DNA of 64,000 nt from Virgibacillus chiguensis (GCF_900129865.1 NZ_FQXD01000002.1:352440-416439), one strand, 5' to 3'; positions 8,674 through 17,791 are shown, numbered from the stretch's first letter. A program made the numbers and translations. The notes: a model not told the origin generated them from the sequence alone.

Positions 8674-8716
8674 CACTGCTCCCTTGAAATAGACGAATAT
8701 TTTCAAGGGAGCAGTG
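8674..8716. repeat. Long perfect inverted repeat in the spoIIP-yuaF gap
   Basis: The arm CACTGCTCCCTTGAAA (8674-8689) is exactly repeated in reverse complement at 8701-8716, with an 11-base loop. A 16-bp perfect stem is unusually strong. A run of eight A lies upstream, so on the minus strand it has the form of an intrinsic terminator, yet no minus-strand gene is visible near it. Confidence 0.75.
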
Positions 8717-8913
8717 ACAGAGAAGCACTACTAGTACTAAAAATAATGCATAACGGTATTTATAATGTCCATCTTTCATAAGCGACACATGGTTTTCTTC
8801 TCCATTTAAATTTGCCCATCCTCCTCTTTAAAATCTTGAAATGAGTATCTTATAGCGAAATAAGCGAGACGTCTAAAATTCGGTACATTTTCTAAAATTA
8901 ATTTACTTTAACC

Positions 8914-8939
8914 TGAAACTATTTATTCACTCACTCGTA
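8914..8939 (+). promoter_or_regulatory. Sigma-W promoter of the yuaF-floT operon
   Basis: TGAAAC (8914-8919) and CGTA (8936-8939) are separated by exactly 16 bases, matching the known sigma-W consensus TGAAAC-N16-CGTA. In B. subtilis the yuaF-floT (yuaG) operon is sigma-W dependent, so sequence and context agree. The leader to the yuaF ATG would be about 125 bases and contains a family A-like repeat. Confidence 0.85.
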
Positions 8940-8962
8940 TTATAAGTAAATGATTTCCATTA

Positions 8963-9054
8963 CTTTTGTAGAAAAACGAACTTCATTGCCTAACATGTTG
9001 AAAATTGTCGTTTTTCTTATTCTACAAAGCCTAAGGTTTTATACGCTACGGCTT
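8963..9054 (+). repeat. Family A-like repeat in the yuaF leader
   Basis: The outer stem GTAGAAAAACGA pairs with TCGTTTTTC...CTAC, followed by the family tail AAAGCCTAAGGTTTTATAC. The central part differs from other copies. It would be transcribed in the 5' leader from the sigma-W promoter. Confidence 0.55.
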
Positions 9055-9071
9055 AAAAAGGGGGAATACAT

Positions 9072-9608
9072 ATGACTGTTTTTGGGTTGCCAATCGAGAC
9101 ATTATATTTATACATGCTGATTATTGCTGCAGCCCTAACCATTATTTACATGCTTTTTGGCGATGTATTAGAAGGGATTGGTGAAGTAATTCCTATAGCT
9201 AATCCTATCCTTATTCTTGCCTTTGTCACTTTCTTTTCAGCAACGGGTTACTTACTTGAAACGTTAACATCCTTGTCCAGTCTAATCATTATTTTCATTG
9301 CCATGCTTATTGCCTTTATTCTTGATACGCTTTTAAATGTATTTATTTTGGGTCCTTTGGCTTCTGCAGAAGAATCTCTTGGCTATACAGAGGAATCGTT
9401 AATTGGGCGTGTCGGCAAAATTATCATTCCCGTTCCAGCAGATGGATACGGAGAAGTTGTTATTGAAAGCAAAAGTGGTAGAATCTCTAAACCTGTAACA
9501 GCGTATCACAACCAGCCCATACCTGAAGGAACAGAAGTATTAATTTTAGATATAAAAGGTGGCGTGCTCTATGCTGAACCTTATTCGAAGGATGTTTTAG
9601 ATGCATAG
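9072..9608 (+). CDS. yuaF: NfeD-like membrane protein YuaF
   Basis: The 178-aa protein has three to four predicted membrane segments in residues 10-105, then a soluble OB-fold-like domain (L-I-G-R-V-G-K, G-Y-G-E-V, G-T-E-V-L-I). This is the short NfeD form without a protease domain, encoded together with flotillin in Bacillaceae. It takes part in membrane organisation under envelope stress. The start is the ATG after AAGGGGGAATACAT; the gene sits directly upstream of floT and shares its sigma-W promoter. Confidence 0.88.
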   Translation: MTVFGLPIETLYLYMLIIAAALTIIYMLFGDVLEGIGEVIPIANPILILAFVTFFSATGYLLETLTSLSSLIIIFIAMLIAFILDTLLNVFILGPLASAEESLGYTEESLIGRVGKIIIPVPADGYGEVVIESKSGRISKPVTAYHNQPIPEGTEVLILDIKGGVLYAEPYSKDVLDA

Positions 9609-9746
9609 AAACATGCACGAGTTCTAAGCATGTTACTTTAGTAATTTACACTTTTTCAGCCCATTCCGTGCATGCATTTTAATTATTTTCAAATGCACTC
9701 AGCAAGGGATTATCTGTTTAGCAAAACAAATCTAAGGAGGATTTCT

Positions 9747-11291
9747 ATGTTTGAAGGATTTTGGATTATTATTGGTATTGTTTTATTTTTACTCGTAGCA
9801 CTTATCGGTATTTTTGTTTCCAAATATCGCACAGCTGGTCCGGATGAAGCACTTATTGTCACTGGAAGTTATCTTGGTGGGAAAAATGTCCATATCGATG
9901 AATCTGGAAACAAAATTAAGATCATTCGCGGTGGTGGCTCATTTGTATTGCCAGTGTTCCAACAAGCAGAGCCTCTCAGTCTACTATCTAGCAAATTAGA
10001 AGTAACAACACCTGAAGTTTATACAGAACAAGGAGTTCCAGTCATGGCAGACGGAACAGCGATTATTAAAATAGGTGGGTCCATTAGTGAAATTGCTACT
10101 GCTGCTGAACAATTTCTTGGAAAAACGAAAGAAGATCGGGAAGTAGAAGCGAAAGAAGTACTAGAAGGGCATCTTCGTTCTATTTTAGGATCGATGACGG
10201 TAGAAGAAATTTATAAAAACAGGGATAAATTTTCACAGGAGGTACAGCGTGTCGCCTCACAAGATTTAGCAAAAATGGGACTTATTATTGTTTCTTTTAC
10301 GATTAAAGATGTGAAAGATAAAAATGGTTACTTAGAATCTCTTGGTAAACCTAGAATCGCCCAAGTAAAACGAGATGCAGATATCGCTACAGCTGAGGCA
10401 GATAAAGAAACGCGGATTAAGCAAGCAGAAGCTGCCAAAGAGGCGAAAAAAGCAGAATTAGAACGCGCAACAGAAATCGCTGAAGCAGAAAAAGTCAACC
10501 AGTTAAAAACAGCCGACTATCGTCGTGAGCAGGATATTGCGAAAGCTCGCGCAGACCAAGCGTATGATTTTGAAACCGCAAGAGCTAAACAAGACGTTAC
10601 TGAACAGGAAATGCAAATTAAAATCATTGAACGACAAAAACAAATCGAACTGGAAGAAAAAGAAATCTTACGTCGTGAGCGACAATACGATTCAGAAGTG
10701 AAAAAGAAAGCAGATGCTGATCGTTATGCTGTAGAGCAAGCAGCTACAGCAGATAAAATGAAACAAATGACAGAAGCAGAGGCAAATCAATATCGTATTG
10801 AAGCGGAAGCAAAAGCAGAAGCGGAACGTGTACGTGTGGACGGTCTTGCTAAAGCAGATTCACAACGAGCTCAAGGGGAATCAGAAGCAGAAGTCATCAG
10901 GCTTACTGGTTTAGCAGAAGCAGAAGCAAAACGAGAAATTGCGCAAGCATTTGAACAATACGGAGAAGCAGCTATTCTAGATATGATTATTAAAATGCTT
11001 CCAGAATATGCAAAAGAAGTCGCTAGTCCACTTTCCAATATTGATAAAATTACTGTAGTAGACACAGGTGGCAATAATGCAGAGGGTGGAGCAAATAAAG
11101 TTTCTGGATATGCAACAAACTTAATGGCAAATCTACAAGAGTCATTGAAGGCATCTTCCGGCATTGATGTCAAAGAGCTGTTGGAAAATATAAGTGGTAA
11201 AAAGCACACGACAGATGATTATGATTTAGGTAGCCCACGATATGAAACAGACGAATTAAATAGAGAACTAGCAGATGTAGACAACGAATAA
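9747..11291 (+). CDS. floT: Flotillin-like protein FloT
   Basis: The 514-aa protein has an N-terminal membrane hairpin (about 6-28), a SPFH/PHB domain (about 30-230) and a long Ala/Glu/Lys-rich coiled coil (about 230-420) with repeated E-A motifs, typical of flotillins. It scaffolds functional membrane microdomains and affects fluidity, protein secretion and kinase signalling. The start is the ATG at 9747, nine bases after AAGGAGG; an upstream in-frame ATG at 9672 lacks a binding site. It follows yuaF by 138 bases. The yuaI gene that follows in B. subtilis is absent. Confidence 0.93.
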   Translation: MFEGFWIIIGIVLFLLVALIGIFVSKYRTAGPDEALIVTGSYLGGKNVHIDESGNKIKIIRGGGSFVLPVFQQAEPLSLLSSKLEVTTPEVYTEQGVPVMADGTAIIKIGGSISEIATAAEQFLGKTKEDREVEAKEVLEGHLRSILGSMTVEEIYKNRDKFSQEVQRVASQDLAKMGLIIVSFTIKDVKDKNGYLESLGKPRIAQVKRDADIATAEADKETRIKQAEAAKEAKKAELERATEIAEAEKVNQLKTADYRREQDIAKARADQAYDFETARAKQDVTEQEMQIKIIERQKQIELEEKEILRRERQYDSEVKKKADADRYAVEQAATADKMKQMTEAEANQYRIEAEAKAEAERVRVDGLAKADSQRAQGESEAEVIRLTGLAEAEAKREIAQAFEQYGEAAILDMIIKMLPEYAKEVASPLSNIDKITVVDTGGNNAEGGANKVSGYATNLMANLQESLKASSGIDVKELLENISGKKHTTDDYDLGSPRYETDELNRELADVDNE

Positions 11292-11310
11292 CTATAAGGG
11301 TCTTTAAACA

Positions 11311-11336
11311 GAGAGGCATTGTACAAAGTGCCTCTC
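11311..11336 (+). terminator. Terminator after floT
   Basis: The stem GAGAGGCA/TGCCTCTC with a 10-base loop lies 20 bases after the floT stop and is followed by a pyrimidine-rich run. The U-tract is imperfect. Confidence 0.65.
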
Positions 11337-11423
11337 TCTTCTATGTTTTTAACGTTTACTTTTACATGTGAAGCAGCTTCCTAGATTGAATAATTGCTTT
11401 GTTTTTCTTACAACTATTTTTCA

Positions 11424-12701
11424 TTATGATATACTTTGTTCCCTAACGTTTAATAGTCGCCCCTCATTGAACCATTTATTACTTATTATACAAAATATAG
11501 AAACTATTACTAGGCTAATTCCAACCCAACGGTACAATGAAATAATACCTACTACTTCGGCCAATAAACCACCTATCAGAGGAGATAAAATCACTGTACT
11601 GCTTATAACAGTATTCGTTATGCCAGTAACTCTGCTTATTTCTGAGGCGGATGTGTTCATTTGAATAATATAAGAGAATATACTATTCAACAATCCAATC
11701 CCTATTCCAGCAATAAATCCAAGTAATAGAAGATATAATGTTAGAAAACCATGTGTTAACCATCCAACTCCACCAAATCCAATGCCAACAAGAAACAAAC
11801 TTAGGCCTAACAACCTGCCATATTGTTTCAAAGCTGTATAACGATTTAATACAAGGATAGCCAAAACAGCTCCTAATCCAGAAGCACCCATTAACCAGCC
11901 AGCTAGCTCAGGTTTTGCAGGAGCAAACATACGTAATATAACACCAATTTGGATATCGACCATTTGTACTCCTGTAACCCCTATAACCATGATCAACATA
12001 CTAAAAATTAAGATTTTCCTTCTTAAAATAACCATCCAACCTTCCATCCATAAACGAAAAAAGCTGCCTTCAGTCTGTCTTTCCACTTCACCATTCGTAC
12101 AGATAATATGGTAACTAGCACTTCTAAGAATGCTAAATAAAATAAGTGCTGACATTAATAAGGAGATGGCATTGATTAAAATAATATATATTGGAGAAAT
12201 GACACTAATTAATGCCCCACCTACCATAGGACCAATAATTTTAGAAAGCTGGCTTACCACTCCATTTAAAGTGACCGCTTGTAAAATTAAATGATCAGGT
12301 ACCACTTGTTTAATGATTGCTTGTTGTGCTGGTCCATGTACAACTGTAACAGCTGACCGAATCATAATAATGAATAAAACAGGCCAAGCTGATTGTATAA
12401 AAACTATGATAAAAGTAAGTATGGCTGCACTTATATCTGCGATCAACATAACACGTATTTTCGAGTATCGATCTAAAATAACGCCTGCAAACTGACTTAA
12501 AATAACTTGCGGCAACGCATAAGCAACAGGTATGAAAGAAATTAGCATTGGCCCCAATTGCCATTCATAGCTAAATAAAACGATCATCGCTAACATATCA
12601 AACCATGTACCAAACATGGAAACAGAGTACGAGGCGAAGAGTCGATTAAAAACACTTATTTTCCAAATAGATGTATCAACTTTTATAAAAGATTGCTTCA
12701 A
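11424..12701 (-). CDS. MFS transporter, probable drug/metabolite exporter (EntS/macrolide-efflux type)
   Basis: The 425-aa protein has about 12 hydrophobic segments. The N-terminal half shows G-T-W-F-D-M-L-A near 30, F-A-G-V-I-L-D-R-Y near 72 and the A-A-I-L-T-F segment, a pattern of the MFS_3 group that contains EntS and macrolide efflux proteins. It likely exports a small molecule by proton antiport; the substrate is unknown. The start is a TTG at 12701 with AAAGGGAG about ten bases before it. The next genes upstream on the same strand encode a regulator and a nucleotidyltransferase, so it may belong to a resistance cluster, but the 187-base gap argues for a separate promoter. Confidence 0.75.
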   Translation of the reverse strand: MKQSFIKVDTSIWKISVFNRLFASYSVSMFGTWFDMLAMIVLFSYEWQLGPMLISFIPVAYALPQVILSQFAGVILDRYSKIRVMLIADISAAILTFIIVFIQSAWPVLFIIMIRSAVTVVHGPAQQAIIKQVVPDHLILQAVTLNGVVSQLSKIIGPMVGGALISVISPIYIILINAISLLMSALILFSILRSASYHIICTNGEVERQTEGSFFRLWMEGWMVILRRKILIFSMLIMVIGVTGVQMVDIQIGVILRMFAPAKPELAGWLMGASGLGAVLAILVLNRYTALKQYGRLLGLSLFLVGIGFGGVGWLTHGFLTLYLLLLGFIAGIGIGLLNSIFSYIIQMNTSASEISRVTGITNTVISSTVILSPLIGGLLAEVVGIISLYRWVGISLVIVSIFCIISNKWFNEGRLLNVREQSIS

Positions 12702-12888
12702 AATCCATATACTCCCTTTCGGTTTAGAGTTGTATAACGAAAGGATAGCAATGGAATGTCAGAAGAATATCAGAGGATGAAAAAATGTCATAATAAAAAC
12801 GTCCGTTCCCTGAAGAAACAGCCGACCTTAACTTTATAACCTTCATAAACTTTAAAAAACAGTTCCTAAATAAAAACGGTTACTGTAG

Positions 12889-14022
12889 TTATAAGCAAGA
12901 TAAAAGTTCTTGTTTTATTTTTTCTTTATAGTGGTCTGTGTGATAGTTTGTTTCGTAAGTTTCACGTAAGTATTTAAGTAACTCTTTGAGTCGGAAGTTT
13001 GAATAAACTGACAGCAGTAGTTCCCCTATATTTATAGATAAAAGAATATGAAGGGGAAATCCTTCTCTCTCTAAAATAGTAAAGCATTGCTGTACACTAT
13101 CTAAAGCTTGTTTTTCTTTGTTTAATTGAATATAGTAAAATCCTTTTAATAAAGAAAATAATCCTCTTTCTCTTTGATAGCTCTTTGTATCAAGAAATTG
13201 ATGGAGTTCTGCTATTTTTTCTTCTGTTAATAAATCATCTTTTATATACAAGGCGTACATAAGCCACCAAAGCTGTTGAAAGCCATAAAAGCCATTTTCT
13301 TCATTTAAAATAAAAGCGTCTTTTTCTTTCAAAAGTAAACATGCTTGTTCCGAATGACTCAGTTGTAAATACATAAAAGAACTTAATAAATACACTTCGG
13401 GTAAATCTTTTTCATCAATGAAGCCTTTTTCTATGTATCTTTTCAGTAATCCATAATTATAATAGGGGTCTGTGTTTACTAATGCATAAAAAGAAAGATA
13501 ACAAAAGGATTTTTCCTTTATAGGCAAGTCTTTATTCTTTAATAGAGAAGAAAAGTCGCCATTAAAAAAAGACAATCTAGCACGGATCGATTCTTCCATT
13601 TGTACAGTAAACACTTTCTCATCCAAAAGGTTTCTAACAGCTTGCCCATTTCCATATAGATGATATTTGGAAATTAATTGTTCATACAAAGATTGTATTT
13701 CAACATCATTCCTTAAATGTGTCTCTTCATTTGTTACATAAGTATTATTTATACGCAGACAATATCCATATCCTTTCATCGTTTCAATGGTCAAGAAGGA
13801 TCGATAAGGTTTTAATTTTTTTCGCAACCGATAAATATGGTCATCTACTGTTCGATCAGACGGAGACTGTAGTGGCCAAACTCCTTCTAAAATATGATTT
13901 CGAGATAACGCTTTATTCGCATTCATATACAAATATTTCAATAGTAAGTATTCTTTTCTGAGAAGATCGATAGTTTGACCATGTATAGTTATGGAATAAT
14001 TATCCACTTGAAATAAAATCAT
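12889..14022 (-). CDS. Winged-helix transcriptional regulator with helical-repeat C-terminus
   Basis: The 377-aa protein begins with an OmpR/PhoB-type winged helix (about 1-95), recognisable from L-L-R-K-E-Y-L-L-L-K-Y-L, the recognition helix S-D-R-T-V-D-D-H-I-Y-R-L-R-K-K-L and the wing I-E-T-M-K-G-Y-G-Y. There is no receiver domain. The remaining 280 residues are helical with TPR-like spacing and may bind a peptide, protein or ligand. The start is the ATG at 14022 after GGGAGGAGGAG. It lies 25 bases after the nucleotidyltransferase gene, so the two form an operon. It could control the MFS exporter downstream; this is inferred from position only. Confidence 0.7.
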   Translation of the reverse strand: MILFQVDNYSITIHGQTIDLLRKEYLLLKYLYMNANKALSRNHILEGVWPLQSPSDRTVDDHIYRLRKKLKPYRSFLTIETMKGYGYCLRINNTYVTNEETHLRNDVEIQSLYEQLISKYHLYGNGQAVRNLLDEKVFTVQMEESIRARLSFFNGDFSSLLKNKDLPIKEKSFCYLSFYALVNTDPYYNYGLLKRYIEKGFIDEKDLPEVYLLSSFMYLQLSHSEQACLLLKEKDAFILNEENGFYGFQQLWWLMYALYIKDDLLTEEKIAELHQFLDTKSYQRERGLFSLLKGFYYIQLNKEKQALDSVQQCFTILEREGFPLHILLSINIGELLLSVYSNFRLKELLKYLRETYETNYHTDHYKEKIKQELLSCL

Positions 14023-14047
14023 GTATCTCCTCCTCCCATTAGGATGT

Positions 14048-14611
14048 TTAACGTAATCTATGGTTCTCCTCCAATATAGCATATATTTTCATTTCTATTG
14101 AAGCAGGTAAATTCTGCTTACATGCATTTTGTAAAACATTTGTATGGGAAATGCCGTGTTTTCGGAAATATTTTTCCATATACCTAACTTTTTGCTCTCT
14201 TCTTGGCATTAATTGATAAAGCACGAACCAATCTTCTAGTAAGCAGAATGGAAGTACCTCCCCTAAATAGTTATGCCGCTTAACGGAATAATTGGAAAAA
14301 TCATAGGTATACAAACCATTTATATGCTCTAACTGAAATTGAGCCATCATATCCACAGTTGCCGTTTCCACACAAAACTTATGAAAATATACGGTAGCAA
14401 ATGGCTTGTGGCGCTCTACTTCTTTTTCTTTTCCCATCCTTTGTAAAACATGGACAGCCTTATCTATATGCTCTGGTTCTACAATAATGTCTATATCATT
14501 TACATGATCTACAATATCATAGTAAGCTAACAGCATAGAACCGCCAATTCCCCAGGTAATTTGAGCTTTGTCTAACTCTTTGGCTATATCTACGATTCGT
14601 TTGACATTCAT
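14048..14611 (-). CDS. Nucleotidyltransferase-fold protein of unknown substrate
   Basis: The 187-aa protein has the minimal nucleotidyltransferase signature W-G-I-G-G-S-M-L-L-A near 20 with D-I-D-I-I-V near 40, as in lincosamide nucleotidyltransferases and antitoxin-type enzymes, and a later T-V-D-M-M-A that may supply the third carboxylate. The start is the ATG at 14611 after AAGAGGTG. It is the first gene of a pair with the winged-helix regulator. It could modify an antibiotic, tRNA or protein; nothing in the sequence decides between these. Confidence 0.6.
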   Translation of the reverse strand: MNVKRIVDIAKELDKAQITWGIGGSMLLAYYDIVDHVNDIDIIVEPEHIDKAVHVLQRMGKEKEVERHKPFATVYFHKFCVETATVDMMAQFQLEHINGLYTYDFSNYSVKRHNYLGEVLPFCLLEDWFVLYQLMPRREQKVRYMEKYFRKHGISHTNVLQNACKQNLPASIEMKIYAILEENHRLR

Positions 14612-14742
14612 GAATCCACCTCTTTTTATTTTATGCAGCAACGTAAAGATATACAAATTAGAAAACATAGCTTAGCAAGCTTTCTTTAAGCGTAAGCTAA
14701 CTTTTTTATACAAGTCTACATCATTACACTTTTGTAGCAAAA

Positions 14743-14785
14743 AAAGTAATCCCTCCAAATTATAAAGCATAAGAGGGATTACTTT
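14743..14785 (-). terminator. Intrinsic terminator of the lipoprotein/DeoR unit
   Basis: A perfect 13-bp stem (AAAGTAATCCCTC with GAGGGATTACTTT) is followed on the minus strand by a run of T. It lies 165 bases beyond the lipoprotein stop and before the nucleotidyltransferase gene. Confidence 0.88.
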
Positions 14786-14950
14786 CTACATTACTTATAG
14801 TGGCATTACATAAAATAACGCTATAACGCTGCTACATTTTTTAGGATTACGTATTGAACCATTCCACATATAGAAATTTATTTTTATATTTTAAAGTAGT
14901 AGTGTAGACTCCAATTTTCTACCAATTATTTTTATAAGTGAGACGCGTCG

Positions 14951-15709
14951 TTATTTTTCTACTGTAATTTCATACTCTTCATGCTCATGCAAATCATCAT
15001 CGTTTTCTACATGAACAATTAATTGATATTTCCCTTTGTCTGTGAATGTATAAGAACCTGTGTATTCTCCTGCTTTACCTTCTTCAGCGTCTACCCATTC
15101 TTTATCCGCTGTATTTTCCCGACCGATTTCATAACGAACAGAAGCTTCTTCTAAAGGTTTTTCATTCATTTGTAGATGTACCATTAACTCTGTTTCTTCT
15201 CCCGCTGCCACATTTTCTGGTTCCATAAAGTGTAACGTAAATCCGTCTGTTCCCTCGTGGTTGGCATGTTCTTCGTCATCCTTTGTTTCTACATTTTCCA
15301 CATCACCAACTGTAATCGCTTTTTGCGGCATCGTATGCAGATCTCTAGCGGTGGTATGAGCAAACATCTCGTATACACCGTTATTATCAAAAGTAACTTC
15401 TGCGGTGTAAGTGCCATCTTCATGATTGGTAGATTCGTAATTAGTACTGTCATCTTTCTTACCTTTTTCCCAAACTTCAAACACCACTTCATCTGCATCT
15501 GTTACTTTTTCTTCCCCATAAGTTACCGTTGCTTTCAACTCAACAGTGTCTCCTATTTCAGCTGATTCAGGAACTTCAAAATCCACTTTTAACTCTTTCG
15601 GCTCCTCCTCTTTAGCATCCGTACTTTTCTCAGCCTTCTCTTCTTGTCCACATGCGGCCATTAAGATTAACGCAATAATTCCAATAAACATCCAAAATCT
15701 TCTTCTCAT
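14951..15709 (-). CDS. YtkA/FixH-like lipoprotein with two Ig-like domains
   Basis: The 252-aa protein has a lipobox (L-M-A-A-C near residue 21), an acidic linker, and two repeats of a YtkA-like beta domain (about 38-135 and 155-250), each with a Y-T-A-E/Y-T-G-S and a Y-x-x-x-V-H/H-T pattern. A His/Asp-rich joint (D-D-E-E-H-A-N-H-E-G) lies between them. Related proteins occur with copper handling and cytochrome oxidase assembly. The gene starts 32 bases after the stop of a DeoR regulator with cysteine- and histidine-rich motifs, so a metal-responsive extracytoplasmic role is inferred. Confidence 0.7.
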   Translation of the reverse strand: MRRRFWMFIGIIALILMAACGQEEKAEKSTDAKEEEPKELKVDFEVPESAEIGDTVELKATVTYGEEKVTDADEVVFEVWEKGKKDDSTNYESTNHEDGTYTAEVTFDNNGVYEMFAHTTARDLHTMPQKAITVGDVENVETKDDEEHANHEGTDGFTLHFMEPENVAAGEETELMVHLQMNEKPLEEASVRYEIGRENTADKEWVDAEEGKAGEYTGSYTFTDKGKYQLIVHVENDDDLHEHEEYEITVEK

Positions 15710-15741
15710 GATACAACAAATCCCCTTTTAAATTTAAAATT

Positions 15742-16314
15742 TTAGTGATGCTTGCATTGTGTCGATCCTTTCATTTGTTGATGTAAGACTTCTTGTACCT
15801 CATCAAATGAATACACTTTTCCTCCAAAACCCTTTACAAATTTATCAGCATGTTCTCGGTACTCAAAAGTTAATAATTGCGGATGACAGCAGCCCATATG
15901 TAAAGAAGTATCCGTCACATACCAAGCTAAAGAAGCACTAATGGTTGTACTCCTTAGAAAATCAGGGCAGATGGCTTGATTCACTTTATCACCAAGTTGT
16001 TGTTGGCGTAGTAAGCCACAGTGGGCACAACAAGTAACTTCGATGTTATGATTCGTCAATATTAAGCGATAAGCCATTTTTTCATTTATTGACCTTGCAC
16101 AATAAACACACCTATCCTGCCTGTTTTCCTCTGTTTGCACTAAGGAAATGCCACCAAAGGTTTTTGTAACAATTCCTTCTTCTTCCAAGGATTTAACATC
16201 ACGATGTATGGTCATCTCTGATACACCAAACATGTCGCTTAAATCTGCAATTTTCAAATTTTTCCTCTGCAAGATCAGCTCTTTAATACGTTCCTTCCTT
16301 TCAAGTGGTAACAT
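15742..16314 (-). CDS. DeoR-type HTH regulator fused to a NosL-like metal-binding domain
   Basis: The 190-aa protein has a DeoR helix-turn-helix at 1-57 (R-K-N-L-K-I-A-D-L-S, S-E-M-T-I-H-R-D-V). Instead of the usual sugar-phosphate sensor it carries a domain with C-V-Y-C near 69, C-C-A-H-C-G near 95, D-T-S-L-H-M-G-C-C-H-P near 135, and the NosL-like end F-V-K-G-F-G-G-K-V-Y-S-F-D. The C-terminus is C-K-H-H. These Cys and His clusters suggest direct binding of copper or another soft metal. The ATG follows GGGGAGGTATCT. It precedes the YtkA-like lipoprotein in an operon ended by one terminator. Confidence 0.75.
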   Translation of the reverse strand: MLPLERKERIKELILQRKNLKIADLSDMFGVSEMTIHRDVKSLEEEGIVTKTFGGISLVQTEENRQDRCVYCARSINEKMAYRLILTNHNIEVTCCAHCGLLRQQQLGDKVNQAICPDFLRSTTISASLAWYVTDTSLHMGCCHPQLLTFEYREHADKFVKGFGGKVYSFDEVQEVLHQQMKGSTQCKHH

Positions 16315-16605
16315 AGATACCTCCCCTCATTCCATAACAAATTCTAACAATCTAAAACAAAATATATCATTTGCAATCGGATACAACAAGCCTTTTTTCG
16401 TGACATGTTTGTGAACTTGTTTGTGACAAAGTTCACATAAAATGAAATTTCACCCACTTATTCGCTTCTAGTTGGGATAAAATAGGCTTGTGCAAATGTT
16501 CAATTATGCTACTGTAAATCAGTTAGCTTGCGATGGAACAATGGATAGTCCTACCTATCATATAAACCTTCAAAAACAAATAGCCACTACTAAAGCTATT
16601 AGAAA

Positions 16606-17355
16606 TTACATAAAGTCTATTTTCTTTAGCATATATGTCGCAAAGTAGACCAAGTTCTCCTGGTTCCAATTTGGGGTCGTTAAGTTCCGCTGATAATGTT
16701 CTAAAGCTTGCTGTATTAACGGTTTCCAATGATCAGCAACCATTTGCATCGCCCAAATGCCCCCTTCTTGCTTAGAAGCTACCACGCCTTCTTGAACGTA
16801 AAAAAGAGCTCGACATAAATTTAACACATAATAAACGGGAGATTGTATAATTGCTGTTTTTGCTGTTTGTATATCATTTTTTATGGAACATATGAAATAC
16901 TTATCATCGATTGTCGGAATAACTTCTTCCATATTTGGTCCGTCCACAGTCATCCCTCTATGTAGTGTTACTACAAGATGCGCGGCTACATCTTTATCAG
17001 TTCCTTGATCACAAAGGTAGTCCTCCTCATTTTCATAGTGATACTTATGATAGACAGAGTAATGTAGTTCGAACGGCGTTGGAAACTGAAAAGGAAATAA
17101 TACCGCCTTGTCAATGACACTCATTTCAAATTGCACTTGGTAGTCTGCCTCAAGACTCATAAGATGGTGAATCAAATGCTTTTTTTCTTGTTTCGTTATT
17201 GGAGAATTGACGATAACTAAGATATCAATATCACTTCGTCCATATTGATAGCACCCCATTGCAAGCGAACCGTGCAAATATACTCCAACATACTTTCCTT
17301 GCAGTATGTTTCGACAAAGGCTTGCGAATTGTGTTAACACCTCTTTATGACACAT
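16606..17355 (-). CDS. Aminoglycoside/spectinomycin adenylyltransferase-like protein
   Basis: The 249-aa protein shows the nucleotidyltransferase motif H-G-S-L-A-M-G near 28 followed by S-D-I-D-I-L-V near 40, and an all-helical C-terminal domain (DUF4111 type) with L-N-L-C-R-A-L-F-Y near 178, as in ANT(9)/ANT(3'')-like enzymes. Such proteins adenylylate spectinomycin or streptomycin, but chromosomal members often have no proven resistance role. The start is the ATG at 17355 after AAGGGAGG. It stands alone, between the DeoR unit and the thiosulfate transporter. Confidence 0.75.
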   Translation of the reverse strand: MCHKEVLTQFASLCRNILQGKYVGVYLHGSLAMGCYQYGRSDIDILVIVNSPITKQEKKHLIHHLMSLEADYQVQFEMSVIDKAVLFPFQFPTPFELHYSVYHKYHYENEEDYLCDQGTDKDVAAHLVVTLHRGMTVDGPNMEEVIPTIDDKYFICSIKNDIQTAKTAIIQSPVYYVLNLCRALFYVQEGVVASKQEGGIWAMQMVADHWKPLIQQALEHYQRNLTTPNWNQENLVYFATYMLKKIDFM

Positions 17356-17791
17356 GAATATCCTCCCTTGAAAAATTATTAAACCATATTTTCATTAAGT
17401 GTGAATTTTTTTTATTATAACACAAGTTAGGAAGACGAGTAATTACAACAAACTGGTAGTTAAAAAACTAGGCTTATCGTCAAATCGTATGTGTGAATTT
17501 TTTCTGGACGTAGTTATAACCTCTATATTTCAGCGCCTCTATTTACACTTATACTACTGGTGCTAATAGAATGATTGTTTTACAAACGCACAGGCGAAAT
17601 GTAGATAGCCGCTGCTTAAAAACAGTATCAACTGCGGTATTTTTTGTTCTAAAATCTAACAGCTACCGTGCTATCGATTACTAGCTGGCTTCTTCTATCA
17701 CGTTCTACAAACCAAGAATTCGATCTTTCTTTGTCCAGTTCTCATTTGTTCTAGAGTAAAAAACTGCCGCAAGAATCTCCGGCAGTTTCAC
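17356..17791. other. Intergenic region with a decayed family A repeat
   Basis: No gene is visible. A strongly decayed family A copy spans roughly 17456-17535 (ACTAGGCTTATCGTCAAATC, then a T-rich part). The terminator of the downstream permease gene lies at 17761-17788. Confidence 0.5.
17761..17788 (-). terminator. Terminator of the YeeE/TsuA gene
   Basis: The stem AAACTGCCG/CGGCAGTTT with a 10-base loop lies directly after the stop and is followed on the minus strand by TTTTTT. Confidence 0.9.
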
